Shown: one piece after another, positions 1-8,240 of the stretch
Numbering within the stretch: the first letter of the stretch is position 1
Layout of the letters: every line of letters begins with the position of its first letter
Assembly: GCA_016200005.1 (NCBI GenBank)
Contig: JACQFP010000041.1
Location: 1-38,995, forward strand
Source of the DNA: Verrucomicrobiota bacterium
GTDB taxonomy: Bacteria > Verrucomicrobiota > Verrucomicrobiia > Limisphaerales > PALSA-1396
Direction: 5' to 3'
DNA: 38,995 nucleotides
The notes under the pieces: generated by a model
Told to the model about the DNA's origin: nothing
Databases searched by the model: none
The model's input: the letters and a program-made list of their open reading frames with translations, nothing else
Position numbers and translations under genes: made by a program

Positions 1-2
1 AT

Positions 3-1229
3 CAGGAGGCGAGCGTCATCAAGTTCGTCAACCAGATCATCTGGGAGGCTTACAAGGACCGCTCCGCGGACATTCATTTTGAGCCGGCGGAAGATGAACT
101 GCGGATTCGGTATCGCATCGACGGCATTCTGCATCAGACGCCAATGCCGCCGCAGCTCAAGCGTTATCAAGCGGCGCTCATCTCCCGCATCAAGGTCATG
201 TCGGGAATGAACATCGCCGAGAAGCGGCTGCCGCAGGACGGACGCATCAACGTCCGGATCAAAGGCGAGGAGATCGACATCCGCGTTTCCACGGTGCCGA
301 CGGTGTATGGCGAAAGTGTTTCGCTGCGTTTGCTCACGCGCGGCAAAATATTTCTGAGCCTCGACAAGCTCGGGTTTTCGCAGTTGGAGGAGAACGCCAT
401 CCGAGAGATCATTCTCAAACCGCACGGCATTTTTCTAGTCACCGGGCCGACGGGTTCGGGCAAATCGACTTCGCTCTACGCTTTTCTGAGCACGATCAAT
501 TCGGTGCACAAGCGCATCATCACCATCGAAGAGCCGGTGGAATACGAACTCAAAGGCATCAATCAGATTGCCGTGCGCGCGGACATCGGCCTGACGTTTG
601 CGATGGGGTTGCGTCACATTCTGCGCCAGGACCCGAATGTCATCATGGTCGGGGAAATCCGCGATTTGGAGACGGCGGAGATCGCCATTCGCGCGGCGTT
701 GACCGGTCACTTGGTCTTCAGCACGCTCCATACAAACGATGCGCCGAGCGCATTCACTCGCTTGATCGACATGGGCATTGAACCGTTTCTCGTGGCCTCA
801 TCGGTGGAGGCGGTCATGGCGCAACGGTTGGTGCGCAATATCTGCCCAAACTGCAAGGTCGAACAAAAGGTTGAAGCCGATTACCTGCGCCGGATTGGGT
901 TTCCCGCGGCGGACATCGAGTCGGCCAAGGTCTGGCGTGGTGCGGGGTGCGAGGATTGCCGTCAACTCGGCTACCAGGGACGGCAGGGCATTTATGAACT
1001 GCTCATTTTGAATGAAGCTCTCCGGCCGCTCATCCTGAACCGCGCGGCGTCGTCCACGATAGCGCAAAAAGCGATTGAGCAAGGCATGCGAACCTTGCGC
1101 GTGGATGGCTGGAACAAAGTCAAGGAAGGCAAGACGACGATCGAGGAAGTCTTGCGCGTCACCCAAATCGAGGAGCATCTGGACGCGCTGGTGGATGATT
1201 CCAAGACCGAAATGTGGGTGAAGCCGTGA
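3..1229 (+). CDS. gspE: GspE/PilB-family secretion ATPase (5' partial)
   Basis: This is the cytoplasmic hexameric ATPase that powers type II secretion or type IV pilus assembly. The frame is open from the left edge, and residues such as SADIHFEP and LRIRYRIDG, typical of the N2 domain, are encoded before the first ATG at 144; that ATG is therefore internal and the true start lies outside the window. A Walker A motif GPTGSGKST is at about 444-470. The Asp box and Walker B region ([12 protein letters not shown]) and the His box (STLHTNDAP) follow at about 650-740. A four-cysteine zinc motif (CPNC, then CEDC) lies at about 840-965, which is typical of GspE rather than of retraction ATPases. The gene is followed by GspL-, GspM- and GspD-like genes on the same strand, which supports the role. 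The family is certain; type II versus type IV pilus use is not settled by sequence. Confidence 0.95.
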   Translation, partial: QEASVIKFVNQIIWEAYKDRSADIHFEPAEDELRIRYRIDGILHQTPMPPQLKRYQAALISRIKVMSGMNIAEKRLPQDGRINVRIKGEEIDIRVSTVPTVYGESVSLRLLTRGKIFLSLDKLGFSQLEENAIREIILKPHGIFLVTGPTGSGKSTSLYAFLSTINSVHKRIITIEEPVEYELKGINQIAVRADIGLTFAMGLRHILRQDPNVIMVGEIRDLETAEIAIRAALTGHLVFSTLHTNDAPSAFTRLIDMGIEPFLVASSVEAVMAQRLVRNICPNCKVEQKVEADYLRRIGFPAADIESAKVWRGAGCEDCRQLGYQGRQGIYELLILNEALRPLILNRAASSTIAQKAIEQGMRTLRVDGWNKVKEGKTTIEEVLRVTQIEEHLDALVDDSKTEMWVKP

Positions 1230-1240
1230 AGACCAAACGC

Positions 1241-1294
1241 TGTAATGGAGTGTTGGAGTGTTGGAGTGTTGGAGTTCTGCATTACTCCATTACA
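1241..1294. repeat. 8-nt tandem repeat inside an inverted repeat
   Basis: Three copies plus a partial copy of the octamer TGGAGTGT lie between 1245 and 1275. They are enclosed by a perfect 11-bp inverted repeat, TGTAATGGAGT at 1241-1251 and ACTCCATTACA at 1284-1294. The element fills the gap between the ATPase gene and the next gene. It could form a hairpin in the operon mRNA, but there is no T-tract, so a terminator role is doubtful. Confidence 0.7.
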
Positions 1295-1323
1295 CCACAA
1301 CTCCTTTTCCTCGCCTTCTGATC

Positions 1324-2703
1324 ATGGCTCGCTGGCATTCTTGTAACGTGCTGCACGTCGGTCAGGAAACCCGGCAGGTCTGGCAATTCGACGCCAGCAA
1401 GGACGATTTCGTTCTGGATCGCGAACAGACCATTCCTGCGGGCGCGCCTTTGCCGGACCACCTGATCGGAAAAAGCTGGCGCTCGCTTTGGCAACGCAAG
1501 TTGAACATCGCCTGGTTGCCGTCGGAGCGGGTCTTCCTGCGGGTGCTGCATTTGCCCGTGAGTGATTTTGCGGAGACGCTCGCCATCGTGGACCTGCAAC
1601 TGGAAAAAATTTCACCGCTACCCGTCGCGCAGATTGTCTGGAGCGTCCAGGTCCTGCCTCAAGTGGTGGACAAACTCCAAACCGTGGTGGTTGTCATTGT
1701 CGCGCGCAGTCTGGTGGAGGAATTTCTCGGGCAGTTGGAGGGGCAGGGGTATCTGGCGGATCGACTCGAAGTCCCATTGCTCGATCAACTGCTGGCCACC
1801 CCAATCAGCGGCGATGGGGCGTGGATTTATCTTGGCGGCACCGGCGGAAAAACCACCGGCCTTGTCGCCTGGTGGTACGGCGGGGCGTTGCGGAATCTCG
1901 GCCTGGTCCATTTGCCGGCGGGCGAGCGGCGCGGGGACGTCTTGAAGGAGCAACTGGCGCAGATGACTTGGGCGGGGGAACTGGAAGGGTGGTTGACCTC
2001 TCCGCCGCGCTGGTTTTTGGTGGTCAATGATGCCACGGCTGCTGATTGGCAGCCGATCTTCAGCCAATGGCCGGATCAATCGCTGGAGATCGTCGCGCCG
2101 CTGTCGCCGCCGGAATTGGCCGCGCTGACGGCCAAACGGTCGGCCGAGTCCAAGCCCGAAACGAATCTAATACCGGTGGAGTTTCCGAAACGTTACCACC
2201 AGCAATTTGTGGATCGCCTGTGGATGCGCGGCTTGGTGGCGGTGGGGGCAGTTTACATGGTGGGAGTGGCAATTTATTTCGGAGCGCTGACGGTATTGAA
2301 TTACCGTTACGACAAGGTCGCCAAGGAGGTGGCCGGCTTGGGGCGCAGTTATACCAACTCCATCAACCTCAAACTGCGCTACGAAGTATTGAAAGACCGG
2401 CAGGATCTGAAATTTGCCGCATTGAATTGCTGGAAAGTGACGGCGGAATTGTTGCCAGAGGATGTTTCGCTGGCCAGCCTCGATCTAAAAAGCGGTAGAA
2501 CACTTACTCTTACCGGCACCGCGCCAGCGGATAAATTCGAGCTGGTGACCGGCTTTTACGAAGCGCTCCGCAAGACCGCCGTCAACAACCTGCCGATGTT
2601 TGATAAGGAGAAAAGCGTGACTCCGACCACCCGGCAGAATCCAGACGGCAAGACCCTCACTTGGAGCTTTAACTGCGAACTCGCACGCGCGGAGGAGAAA
2701 TGA
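1324..2703 (+). CDS. GspL/PilM-PilN-like inner-membrane assembly protein
   Basis: A 459-residue protein. The N-terminal ~300 residues are cytoplasmic and resemble the actin-like half of GspL, with a motif LPSERVFLRVLHLP followed by a helix ending EKISPLP. One membrane segment (GLVAVGAVYMVGVAIYFG) lies at about residues 303-325, and a periplasmic ~130-residue tail resembles the PilN/GspL ferredoxin-like domain. Known GspL proteins recruit the GspE ATPase to the membrane. I chose ATG 1324 because an in-frame upstream ATG at 1258 would translate the tandem repeat. The gene overlaps the next by 4 nt (ATGA). Family assignment rests on layout and operon position more than on strong motifs. Confidence 0.75.
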   Translation: MARWHSCNVLHVGQETRQVWQFDASKDDFVLDREQTIPAGAPLPDHLIGKSWRSLWQRKLNIAWLPSERVFLRVLHLPVSDFAETLAIVDLQLEKISPLPVAQIVWSVQVLPQVVDKLQTVVVVIVARSLVEEFLGQLEGQGYLADRLEVPLLDQLLATPISGDGAWIYLGGTGGKTTGLVAWWYGGALRNLGLVHLPAGERRGDVLKEQLAQMTWAGELEGWLTSPPRWFLVVNDATAADWQPIFSQWPDQSLEIVAPLSPPELAALTAKRSAESKPETNLIPVEFPKRYHQQFVDRLWMRGLVAVGAVYMVGVAIYFGALTVLNYRYDKVAKEVAGLGRSYTNSINLKLRYEVLKDRQDLKFAALNCWKVTAELLPEDVSLASLDLKSGRTLTLTGTAPADKFELVTGFYEALRKTAVNNLPMFDKEKSVTPTTRQNPDGKTLTWSFNCELARAEEK

Positions 2704-3425
2704 GCAGTTATCTTGATAAACTCAATCTGCGCCCGCAGGAACGCCGGCTGCTCGTCGCCGTGGCGGCCATCGTCTTTATCGTGCTCAACATCTGGCTGGT
2801 GTGGCCCCACTTCAAGGACTGGGGCCAAGTGAAAAGCAAAATGAGAGAAGCGCAAAGAAAACTCGAAACCTACCAGACAGAAGTCAAAAAGATTCCTGAA
2901 TATGAAGCCCGCGTGAAAAGCTTGATGGGCGATGAGGCAGTGGTATTGCCGGAAGACCAGGCCATACAATTCTTGAGCATTGTCCGGAATCAGGCCGCCC
3001 AAAACGGGGTCGTGATCGTCAACAATTCCCGCGTCAGCAGCAGAACCAATGAAAGTTTTGTGGAACAGACGCAACAAATCAGTGTTCAATCAGGGGAAAA
3101 GCAATTGGTAAACTTTTTGTACAGCCTGGGGACAGGCAATTCGATGATTCGTGTCAAAGACTTGAGCCTGCGGCCGGAAGCCAACCGGATGTCGCTGGGC
3201 GGCAACGTTACGCTCGTGGCCAGCTACCAGCGCAATGTGGCGGCCAAGCCCACAGCCGCCGCGCCGCCGACTACCCAGGCGTCAAAGCCCACCCCAGCAA
3301 CTGAGAAACGTGCGGCACCGCCCGAAAAACGAAGCGGCCCCACGACCAACCGCGTTGCCTCGCCGACCGACCGCCGGCCAAAGCCGACGGATAAACCAAC
3401 CACCTCAACCAATAAACGATCGTGA
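2700..3425 (+). CDS. GspM/PilO-like inner-membrane protein
   Basis: A 241-residue protein with a short cytoplasmic N-terminus, one membrane helix at about residues 18-37 (LVAVAAIVFIVLNIWLVW), a coiled-coil stretch at about 40-75, and a small alpha/beta domain to about residue 180. This is the architecture of GspM and PilO, which pair with GspL/PilN in the inner-membrane platform. The last ~55 residues are rich in Pro, Thr, Lys and Arg and look disordered. The start overlaps the upstream stop (ATGA) and the stop overlaps the GTG of the secretin gene (GTGA), so the three are probably translationally coupled. Confidence 0.75.
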   Translation: MSSYLDKLNLRPQERRLLVAVAAIVFIVLNIWLVWPHFKDWGQVKSKMREAQRKLETYQTEVKKIPEYEARVKSLMGDEAVVLPEDQAIQFLSIVRNQAAQNGVVIVNNSRVSSRTNESFVEQTQQISVQSGEKQLVNFLYSLGTGNSMIRVKDLSLRPEANRMSLGGNVTLVASYQRNVAAKPTAAAPPTTQASKPTPATEKRAAPPEKRSGPTTNRVASPTDRRPKPTDKPTTSTNKRS

Positions 3426-5644
3426 AAACCACACTGCTTCTTTTGCTGATGACCAGCCTCGTTTTGCTGGCGCAAGCACCGCCGGATGGGTATCCTGCTG
3501 CCCCGGCCGCCAACGCGGCCACCATTACGAACCGTGACGAACTTCTGCGGCGCGCCATGAGGGATCGGTTGGCCGGCAAAACCAACGTCACCATTGTTCC
3601 GACGATCAACCCTACGGCGACGAATGTTCCAGCCAAGCCAACTGCCGCTCCCGCTTTGCCGACGCTACCGGCTGCCACCGCTCCTCAACCTGCAGCGACC
3701 ACTCCGGTGCCCACGGCGCCCGGCGCGCCCAAGCCGGACGAGACGCTCGTGGCCATTCCTCCGCCGGGCGGCACCAATGCGCCCGTTAATCCAGAAGATG
3801 AAAAAGGGTTCGAAGCTGGTGTAATCAATTTTCCGGCAGTTGACATTGAGGATGTGCTGAAAATCTACGCCATGTATGTTGGTCGTACGGTCTTGCGCCC
3901 ATCGGTTTTGCCCGCCCCGAAAATCACGCTGGTAAATCAAACCCCGCTGACCCGAAAGGAGGCCATTCAAGCTTTGGACAGTGTGCTCGCTCTGAACGGC
4001 ATCACGATGATTCCGTCGGGCGAGAAATTTGTTAAAGCGGTCCCTTCGACGCAGGCGATGCAGGAAGCCGCCGCTTTCAGCAAGTTGGACGGTAGTCAAT
4101 TGCCTGAAGCCGCGCAATACATCACCCACATCGTGCAACTCAAGTATGCCCGACCCAGTGAAGTGGTGCCGGTGCTGCAACCCTTCGCCAAGATCCCCAA
4201 CAGCATCCTGCCGGTCGAAAGCAGTCAGATTCTGGTGATCCGGGATTACGCCGAAAACGTGAAACGCATGTTGGAATTGATCAAGCAGATCGACATCATC
4301 ATTCCGTCGGAAATCATCTCGGAAGTCATTCCCATCAAGTACGCGCTGGCTGGCGACATCGCTTCCGTTTTGAGCAGCCTGACCACGGGTGGCGGCGGCG
4401 TCAGCGGAGGAACCACCACGGGCCGCACTGCGCGCGGACCGTCGGCTATGGGCCGCACGGGAGCGGGCGGCGTTGGCTCGCGAGGTGGCATTGGTGGGTA
4501 CGGCACCGGGACGCTTGCTCCTGGTGTTCCGGGACAACCGGGCACGCCCATTGGAGGATTGGGAGTCAATCCCACCCAACCGGGCACTTCGTTTCAGCAA
4601 CGCTTGCAGAACATCGTCAACCGCGCGCAGCAGGCGGGTGAATTTCAAATCATTGGCGAGGCGAAAATCATTGCCGATGAACGCACGAACTCCTTGTTGA
4701 TCTTCGCCAGCAAGCAGGATCTGGCCGCCATCAAGGACATCGTTGCCAAACTGGATGTCGTCCTCGCCCAGGTGTTGATCGAGGCGATCATCATGGAGGT
4801 GTCTCTCGACGACACCCGCAATTTGGGCGTGAGCTATCTGGGAAATCCCAAGGGCAACGGTTATTTCAGCGGCGTTGGCGCAATCAAGAACCACAGTGAC
4901 TTTTTGAACCTGGGGAACTTCGCCAGTGGCGGAACGAATGCCGCCGGCGGTCTTCCCGGCGGATTCAGCTACTTCGGAAAATTCGGCAATGACTTGGAAG
5001 CCACAGTAACGGCCATCGCTACGGACGCCAGGATCAACGTGCTGTCTCGCCCACGCATCCAAACTTCGCATGCGGTCGAGGCCCGGTTGAAGATCGGCGA
5101 TACCGTTCCCTACGTCAGTGGCACTTATTTCAATGGCATCGGTGGCGGCGCCAGTTCCCAATACCAGCAGACTTTTGTTGGTATCGAACTCGACGTTTTG
5201 CCATTGATCAACCCAGAAGGTCTGGTGGTCATGGATATTACTCAAGACATTCAACAGCTTGGGACGCCCACGATTATTGATGGGAATCCTGTACCGACCA
5301 CCACGCAGCGGAGTGCCTCTGCAAAGGTATCGGTGAGGGATCGTGAAACTATCATCCTGGGTGGATTCATTAGTTCCACGAAGAGTAACTCCAAATCCGG
5401 TGTCCCGTTGCTTAAGGACATCCCTCTGCTCGGTTATCTGTTTCGCAGCACCAGCGATTCAACCAAGCGGGTCGAGTTGGTGGTATTGATGCGTCCGACG
5501 GTTTTGCCCACGCCCGAAGCGGCGGCGTTGCAGGCTACCGTGGAGCAGGAAAAATTGCCCGGGGTCAGAAAAGCTGAAGCCGAATTCAAAGCCGATGAGA
5601 CCAGACGCTTGAAACAGGCGGAAAAGGACACCTTCAAAGAGTAA
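3422..5644 (+). CDS. gspD: Type II/IV secretin (GspD/PilQ family)
   Basis: A 740-residue outer-membrane channel protein with a GTG start. It has a signal peptide at residues 1-18, then a Pro/Ala/Thr-rich stretch to about residue 120, then N-domains (about 135-320) that include the KYA..SEVVPVL and KYALAGDIASVL repeats. A glycine-rich insert of about 65 residues begins near residue 320. The secretin beta-barrel domain follows, with the signatures VPYVSG, VGIELDVLP, VSVRDRETIILGGFI, GVPLLKDIPLLGYLF and the closing RVELVVLMRPTVL at about 681-694. The C-terminus is a charged helix. Position directly after GspL/M-like genes supports a role as the exit pore of the same machine. The glycine-rich insert between N-domains is longer than usual. 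Confidence 0.93.
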   Translation: MKTTLLLLLMTSLVLLAQAPPDGYPAAPAANAATITNRDELLRRAMRDRLAGKTNVTIVPTINPTATNVPAKPTAAPALPTLPAATAPQPAATTPVPTAPGAPKPDETLVAIPPPGGTNAPVNPEDEKGFEAGVINFPAVDIEDVLKIYAMYVGRTVLRPSVLPAPKITLVNQTPLTRKEAIQALDSVLALNGITMIPSGEKFVKAVPSTQAMQEAAAFSKLDGSQLPEAAQYITHIVQLKYARPSEVVPVLQPFAKIPNSILPVESSQILVIRDYAENVKRMLELIKQIDIIIPSEIISEVIPIKYALAGDIASVLSSLTTGGGGVSGGTTTGRTARGPSAMGRTGAGGVGSRGGIGGYGTGTLAPGVPGQPGTPIGGLGVNPTQPGTSFQQRLQNIVNRAQQAGEFQIIGEAKIIADERTNSLLIFASKQDLAAIKDIVAKLDVVLAQVLIEAIIMEVSLDDTRNLGVSYLGNPKGNGYFSGVGAIKNHSDFLNLGNFASGGTNAAGGLPGGFSYFGKFGNDLEATVTAIATDARINVLSRPRIQTSHAVEARLKIGDTVPYVSGTYFNGIGGGASSQYQQTFVGIELDVLPLINPEGLVVMDITQDIQQLGTPTIIDGNPVPTTTQRSASAKVSVRDRETIILGGFISSTKSNSKSGVPLLKDIPLLGYLFRSTSDSTKRVELVVLMRPTVLPTPEAAALQATVEQEKLPGVRKAEAEFKADETRRLKQAEKDTFKE

Positions 5645-5668
5645 TCGGTCCGACGGTTGAAATTCCAA

Positions 5669-7726
5669 ATGACAGCGTCCGAACTAATCTTACATCAGCT
5701 CAGGAGATCTTTTTTTCGTTCGGCACCGGCAGTTGCATTGTCATTCGTCCTGTATTGCCAGCCACGGGCGTACGCGGCAGGGACCGTCACCAACTGCACT
5801 TCCATCGATTTGCTGACGGCTCTGAGTGGCGGCGGGCTGGTGACGTTCGCTTGCAGCGGCACCATCAACCTCACCAACAGCCTCACCATCACAAACGACA
5901 CCGTGCTGGATGGCAACAGTCACGCGGTGATCATCAGCGGCTTGGGTGGCATTAATGCCGTGCGCGTGTTCAACGTAAACACCGGAGTCAACTTCACCAT
6001 CGCCAACCTGACCCTAGCCAACGGCAAGAGCACGAACGGCGGCGCAATTTTCAACAACGGCGGCAGCGTGGTGGCCACCGATTGCATTTTTGCCGGCAAC
6101 ACGGCCATTGGCATTGACGGCTTTGCCGGCGCGGATGGTAAGAGTCACCCGGACGCAGGCGCCAATGGGGTCCATGGCGGTGCTGGCGGTGTGGGTCTGG
6201 GCGGCGCGATTTACAATCTGGGTGAAATTTCGCTGAGTCGCTGTTCATTTCAAACCAACAGTGCCACCGGTGGCGATGGTGGCAGCGGTGGCAATGGCGG
6301 CGATGGCGGTTCGCAGGGTGGCGATGGCGCGAATGGTGGCGACGGCGGCAATGGCTTTGGCGGCGCCATCTACAGCGTGGGAGGAGTCTTCGCGACCAAT
6401 TGTTCTTTTGCGAACAACTCCGCCGTTGGTGGGAATGGCGGCGCGGGTGGCAGTGGCGGCAGTGGCACATTTCCCGGCTTCAATGGGAGCGGTGGTGCCG
6501 GGGCTTCAGCGGCGGGAGCAGGACTTTATTCTCTTGGCCCTTCCACGATTTTGAGTTCCACGTTTTCAGACAACAGCGCGCGCGGCGGGAACAGCGCGAC
6601 CGCGGGTCAGGCGAACAACGGCAACGGACTCGACGGTCAGCGTGGTGGTGAGAGCCTGGGCGGAGGCATTTGCAATCTCGGCAACGGCGCCATCACTAAT
6701 TGCACCTTCTACGCGAACCAAGCCACGGGCGGCGACGGCGGCGACGGTGGTGATGGTGGTGTGGGCGGCGACGGTGGCAATGGCGGTCCGGCCTCGGGTG
6801 GCGGATTTTACAATGCCGGTTTCGCCCTGGCGAACTATTGCACTTTTTCGAGTGGGAGCGCCCTCGGTGGTGCCAAAGGATTGGCGGGCAGCGGGACGTT
6901 CTCCGGAAGCGACGGCAGCAATGGCGCAAAACGCGGCGGCAACGTGGCGCGAAACAGCGGCAGTTTCACGTTGAAGAACACGATTATTGCCAACAGCGTG
7001 TCCGGCAACAACGGGTTCGGAACTTTCGTGGATGCCGGGCACAACCTCAGTTCGGACAACAGTATCAGCCTTGCCGCCGCCGGAAGTTTGAAGAACACCG
7101 ACGCCAAACTCGGTGTCCTCACTGACCTTGGTGGTTTCACGCGGATCGTTCCGCTGCTGACGCTCAGTCCGGCCATTGATGCCGCCGACGCTTCTGACTG
7201 TCCAGCCGTTGATCAGCGCGACAAGCCGCGTCCGATCGGAATCAATTGCGATATTGGGGCCTACGAATTTGAGCCGACTTTCAGTGTCCAGGGACGACTC
7301 ACCGAAGGAACAAATGGCGTAGGAGGCGTAACCGTTGCCACCGGGACATTCTCCGGCGTTTCGGATACGAACGGCAATTACCTCATCAGTAATCTGATCT
7401 CGAACAGCTACACGGTGACACCCGACCCGGTCGGAACCGGGTTTACTCCGTCCAATCAGGTTGTCACCTTGGGGCCGAGCGTCAGCAACATCAACTTCGT
7501 TCTCAACCGCGTGCAAATCACGGCCATCGCATCAACCACCTACGGCCAGTTCAAACTCTCCTTTCTGGGCGGTCCGAGCCGGACCTATCTGATTCAAGCT
7601 TCCACCAACCTGCTGTCATGGCAGACCATCTCCACCAACATCTCGCAAACGAACGGCGGGTTTCAATTCAACGATGTCGTGGCGACGAATTTCCCGCGGC
7701 GTTTTTATCGGACGGCGACGCCGTAA
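5669..7726 (+). CDS. Exported glycine-rich beta-helix protein
   Basis: A 685-residue secreted or surface protein. The signal peptide covers about residues 1-37 and ends AYA before AGTVTNC. The body is a series of parallel beta-helix rungs of the type [GG.I.N.G....NCTF..N.A.GG] interrupted by runs of GGDGG and GGNGG (about nt 6260-6360, 6430-6500 and 6720-6790). The motif CDIGAYEFE near nt 7249-7275 marks the end of a choice-of-anchor-type repeat domain. A carboxypeptidase-regulatory/CnaB-like beta-sandwich follows (about 7280-7500). The last ~75 residues (IQASTNLLSWQTI, FPRRFYR) are a domain widespread in Verrucomicrobia exported proteins. An in-frame TTG at 5657 is an alternative start. It lies 24 nt after the secretin stop, so it may be a substrate of that system; function unknown. 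Confidence 0.85.
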   Translation: MTASELILHQLRRSFFRSAPAVALSFVLYCQPRAYAAGTVTNCTSIDLLTALSGGGLVTFACSGTINLTNSLTITNDTVLDGNSHAVIISGLGGINAVRVFNVNTGVNFTIANLTLANGKSTNGGAIFNNGGSVVATDCIFAGNTAIGIDGFAGADGKSHPDAGANGVHGGAGGVGLGGAIYNLGEISLSRCSFQTNSATGGDGGSGGNGGDGGSQGGDGANGGDGGNGFGGAIYSVGGVFATNCSFANNSAVGGNGGAGGSGGSGTFPGFNGSGGAGASAAGAGLYSLGPSTILSSTFSDNSARGGNSATAGQANNGNGLDGQRGGESLGGGICNLGNGAITNCTFYANQATGGDGGDGGDGGVGGDGGNGGPASGGGFYNAGFALANYCTFSSGSALGGAKGLAGSGTFSGSDGSNGAKRGGNVARNSGSFTLKNTIIANSVSGNNGFGTFVDAGHNLSSDNSISLAAAGSLKNTDAKLGVLTDLGGFTRIVPLLTLSPAIDAADASDCPAVDQRDKPRPIGINCDIGAYEFEPTFSVQGRLTEGTNGVGGVTVATGTFSGVSDTNGNYLISNLISNSYTVTPDPVGTGFTPSNQVVTLGPSVSNINFVLNRVQITAIASTTYGQFKLSFLGGPSRTYLIQASTNLLSWQTISTNISQTNGGFQFNDVVATNFPRRFYRTATP

Positions 7727-8240
7727 ACAGCGACAAGAATTCTCCTGGTGATGATCTTCTTGTGGAACGCCTGGAAACGGTCGCGCCCTTCAGGCACGGC
7801 GAAACCCTGTCTGCCATGCCATCACGGGTTCAAAATCGGCAAGGACCATTGTGTCTGGAGTATTGCGCAGCAGCGGCGGCTTGCATGGTGGTTGGTGGCA
7901 ACCTCGCCCGGCAGCCGCTGGCGAGATCAGCGCCAGCCGGAAAGCGAACTGAACCAAGCCCGTGGCGGTGGCAACCATCGGGGGCAGCACCGGAATCGCC
8001 TAGCGCGCCCAAGCCGCAACCGAAGCGGAGCGCGGAATTTATTCCGCTGCGACTCTCGCCCCGCTGTACCGCCTGGAAAGTTCGGCGCGCTCGAACCGTC
8101 GGACGTTGAAGCGGAATAAATTCCGCGCGCCACAATCTTCGCAAGATGTGACGATGTTGCGAGATACCGTTGCAAAGCGCACAACAAAGCCCCGGCTTTC
8201 TGCTAGACGCCTCCTTCCGCCGTGTTAGACTGTATTCGGT
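7727..8240. other. Gap with no supported gene
   Basis: These 514 nt separate the secretion operon from ispH. Open frames exist on both strands but their translations are Arg/Pro/Trp-rich and resemble no family. The right half holds a composite palindrome (8030-8128). The promoter of ispH should lie between about 8130 and 8240, but I see no convincing -35/-10 pair. Confidence 0.6.
8030..8128. repeat. Composite palindrome (two hairpins forming a long inverted repeat)
   Basis: A perfect 19-bp inverted repeat is formed by GCGCGGAATTTATTCCGCT (8030-8048) and AGCGGAATAAATTCCGCGC (8110-8128). Each arm is itself a palindrome: GCGGAAT-TT-ATTCCGC at 8032-8047. The 61-nt spacer is GC-rich. A relative of one arm (17/18 identical) is at 24199-24216. 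The layout resembles a REP/BIME-type dispersed element. Confidence 0.8.

Noticed and set aside
1245-1275. Short tandem repeats here, at 15471 and at 26196 as possible CRISPR arrays
   Set aside because: Units are only 7-8 nt and directly adjacent, with no spacers and no cas genes.
3665-5254. A 529-codon open frame on the minus strand opposite the secretin gene
   Set aside because: It mirrors the codon structure of the secretin gene and its translation has no family features, whereas the plus-strand secretin is unmistakable.
6566-7516. A 316-codon minus-strand frame opposite the glycine-rich protein gene
   Set aside because: It results from the GC-rich repeats of the plus-strand gene and shows no domain.
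7748-8119. A 123-codon frame in the gap before ispH
   Set aside because: It includes the palindromic repeat and has a Trp/Arg/Pro-rich translation; no sign of coding.
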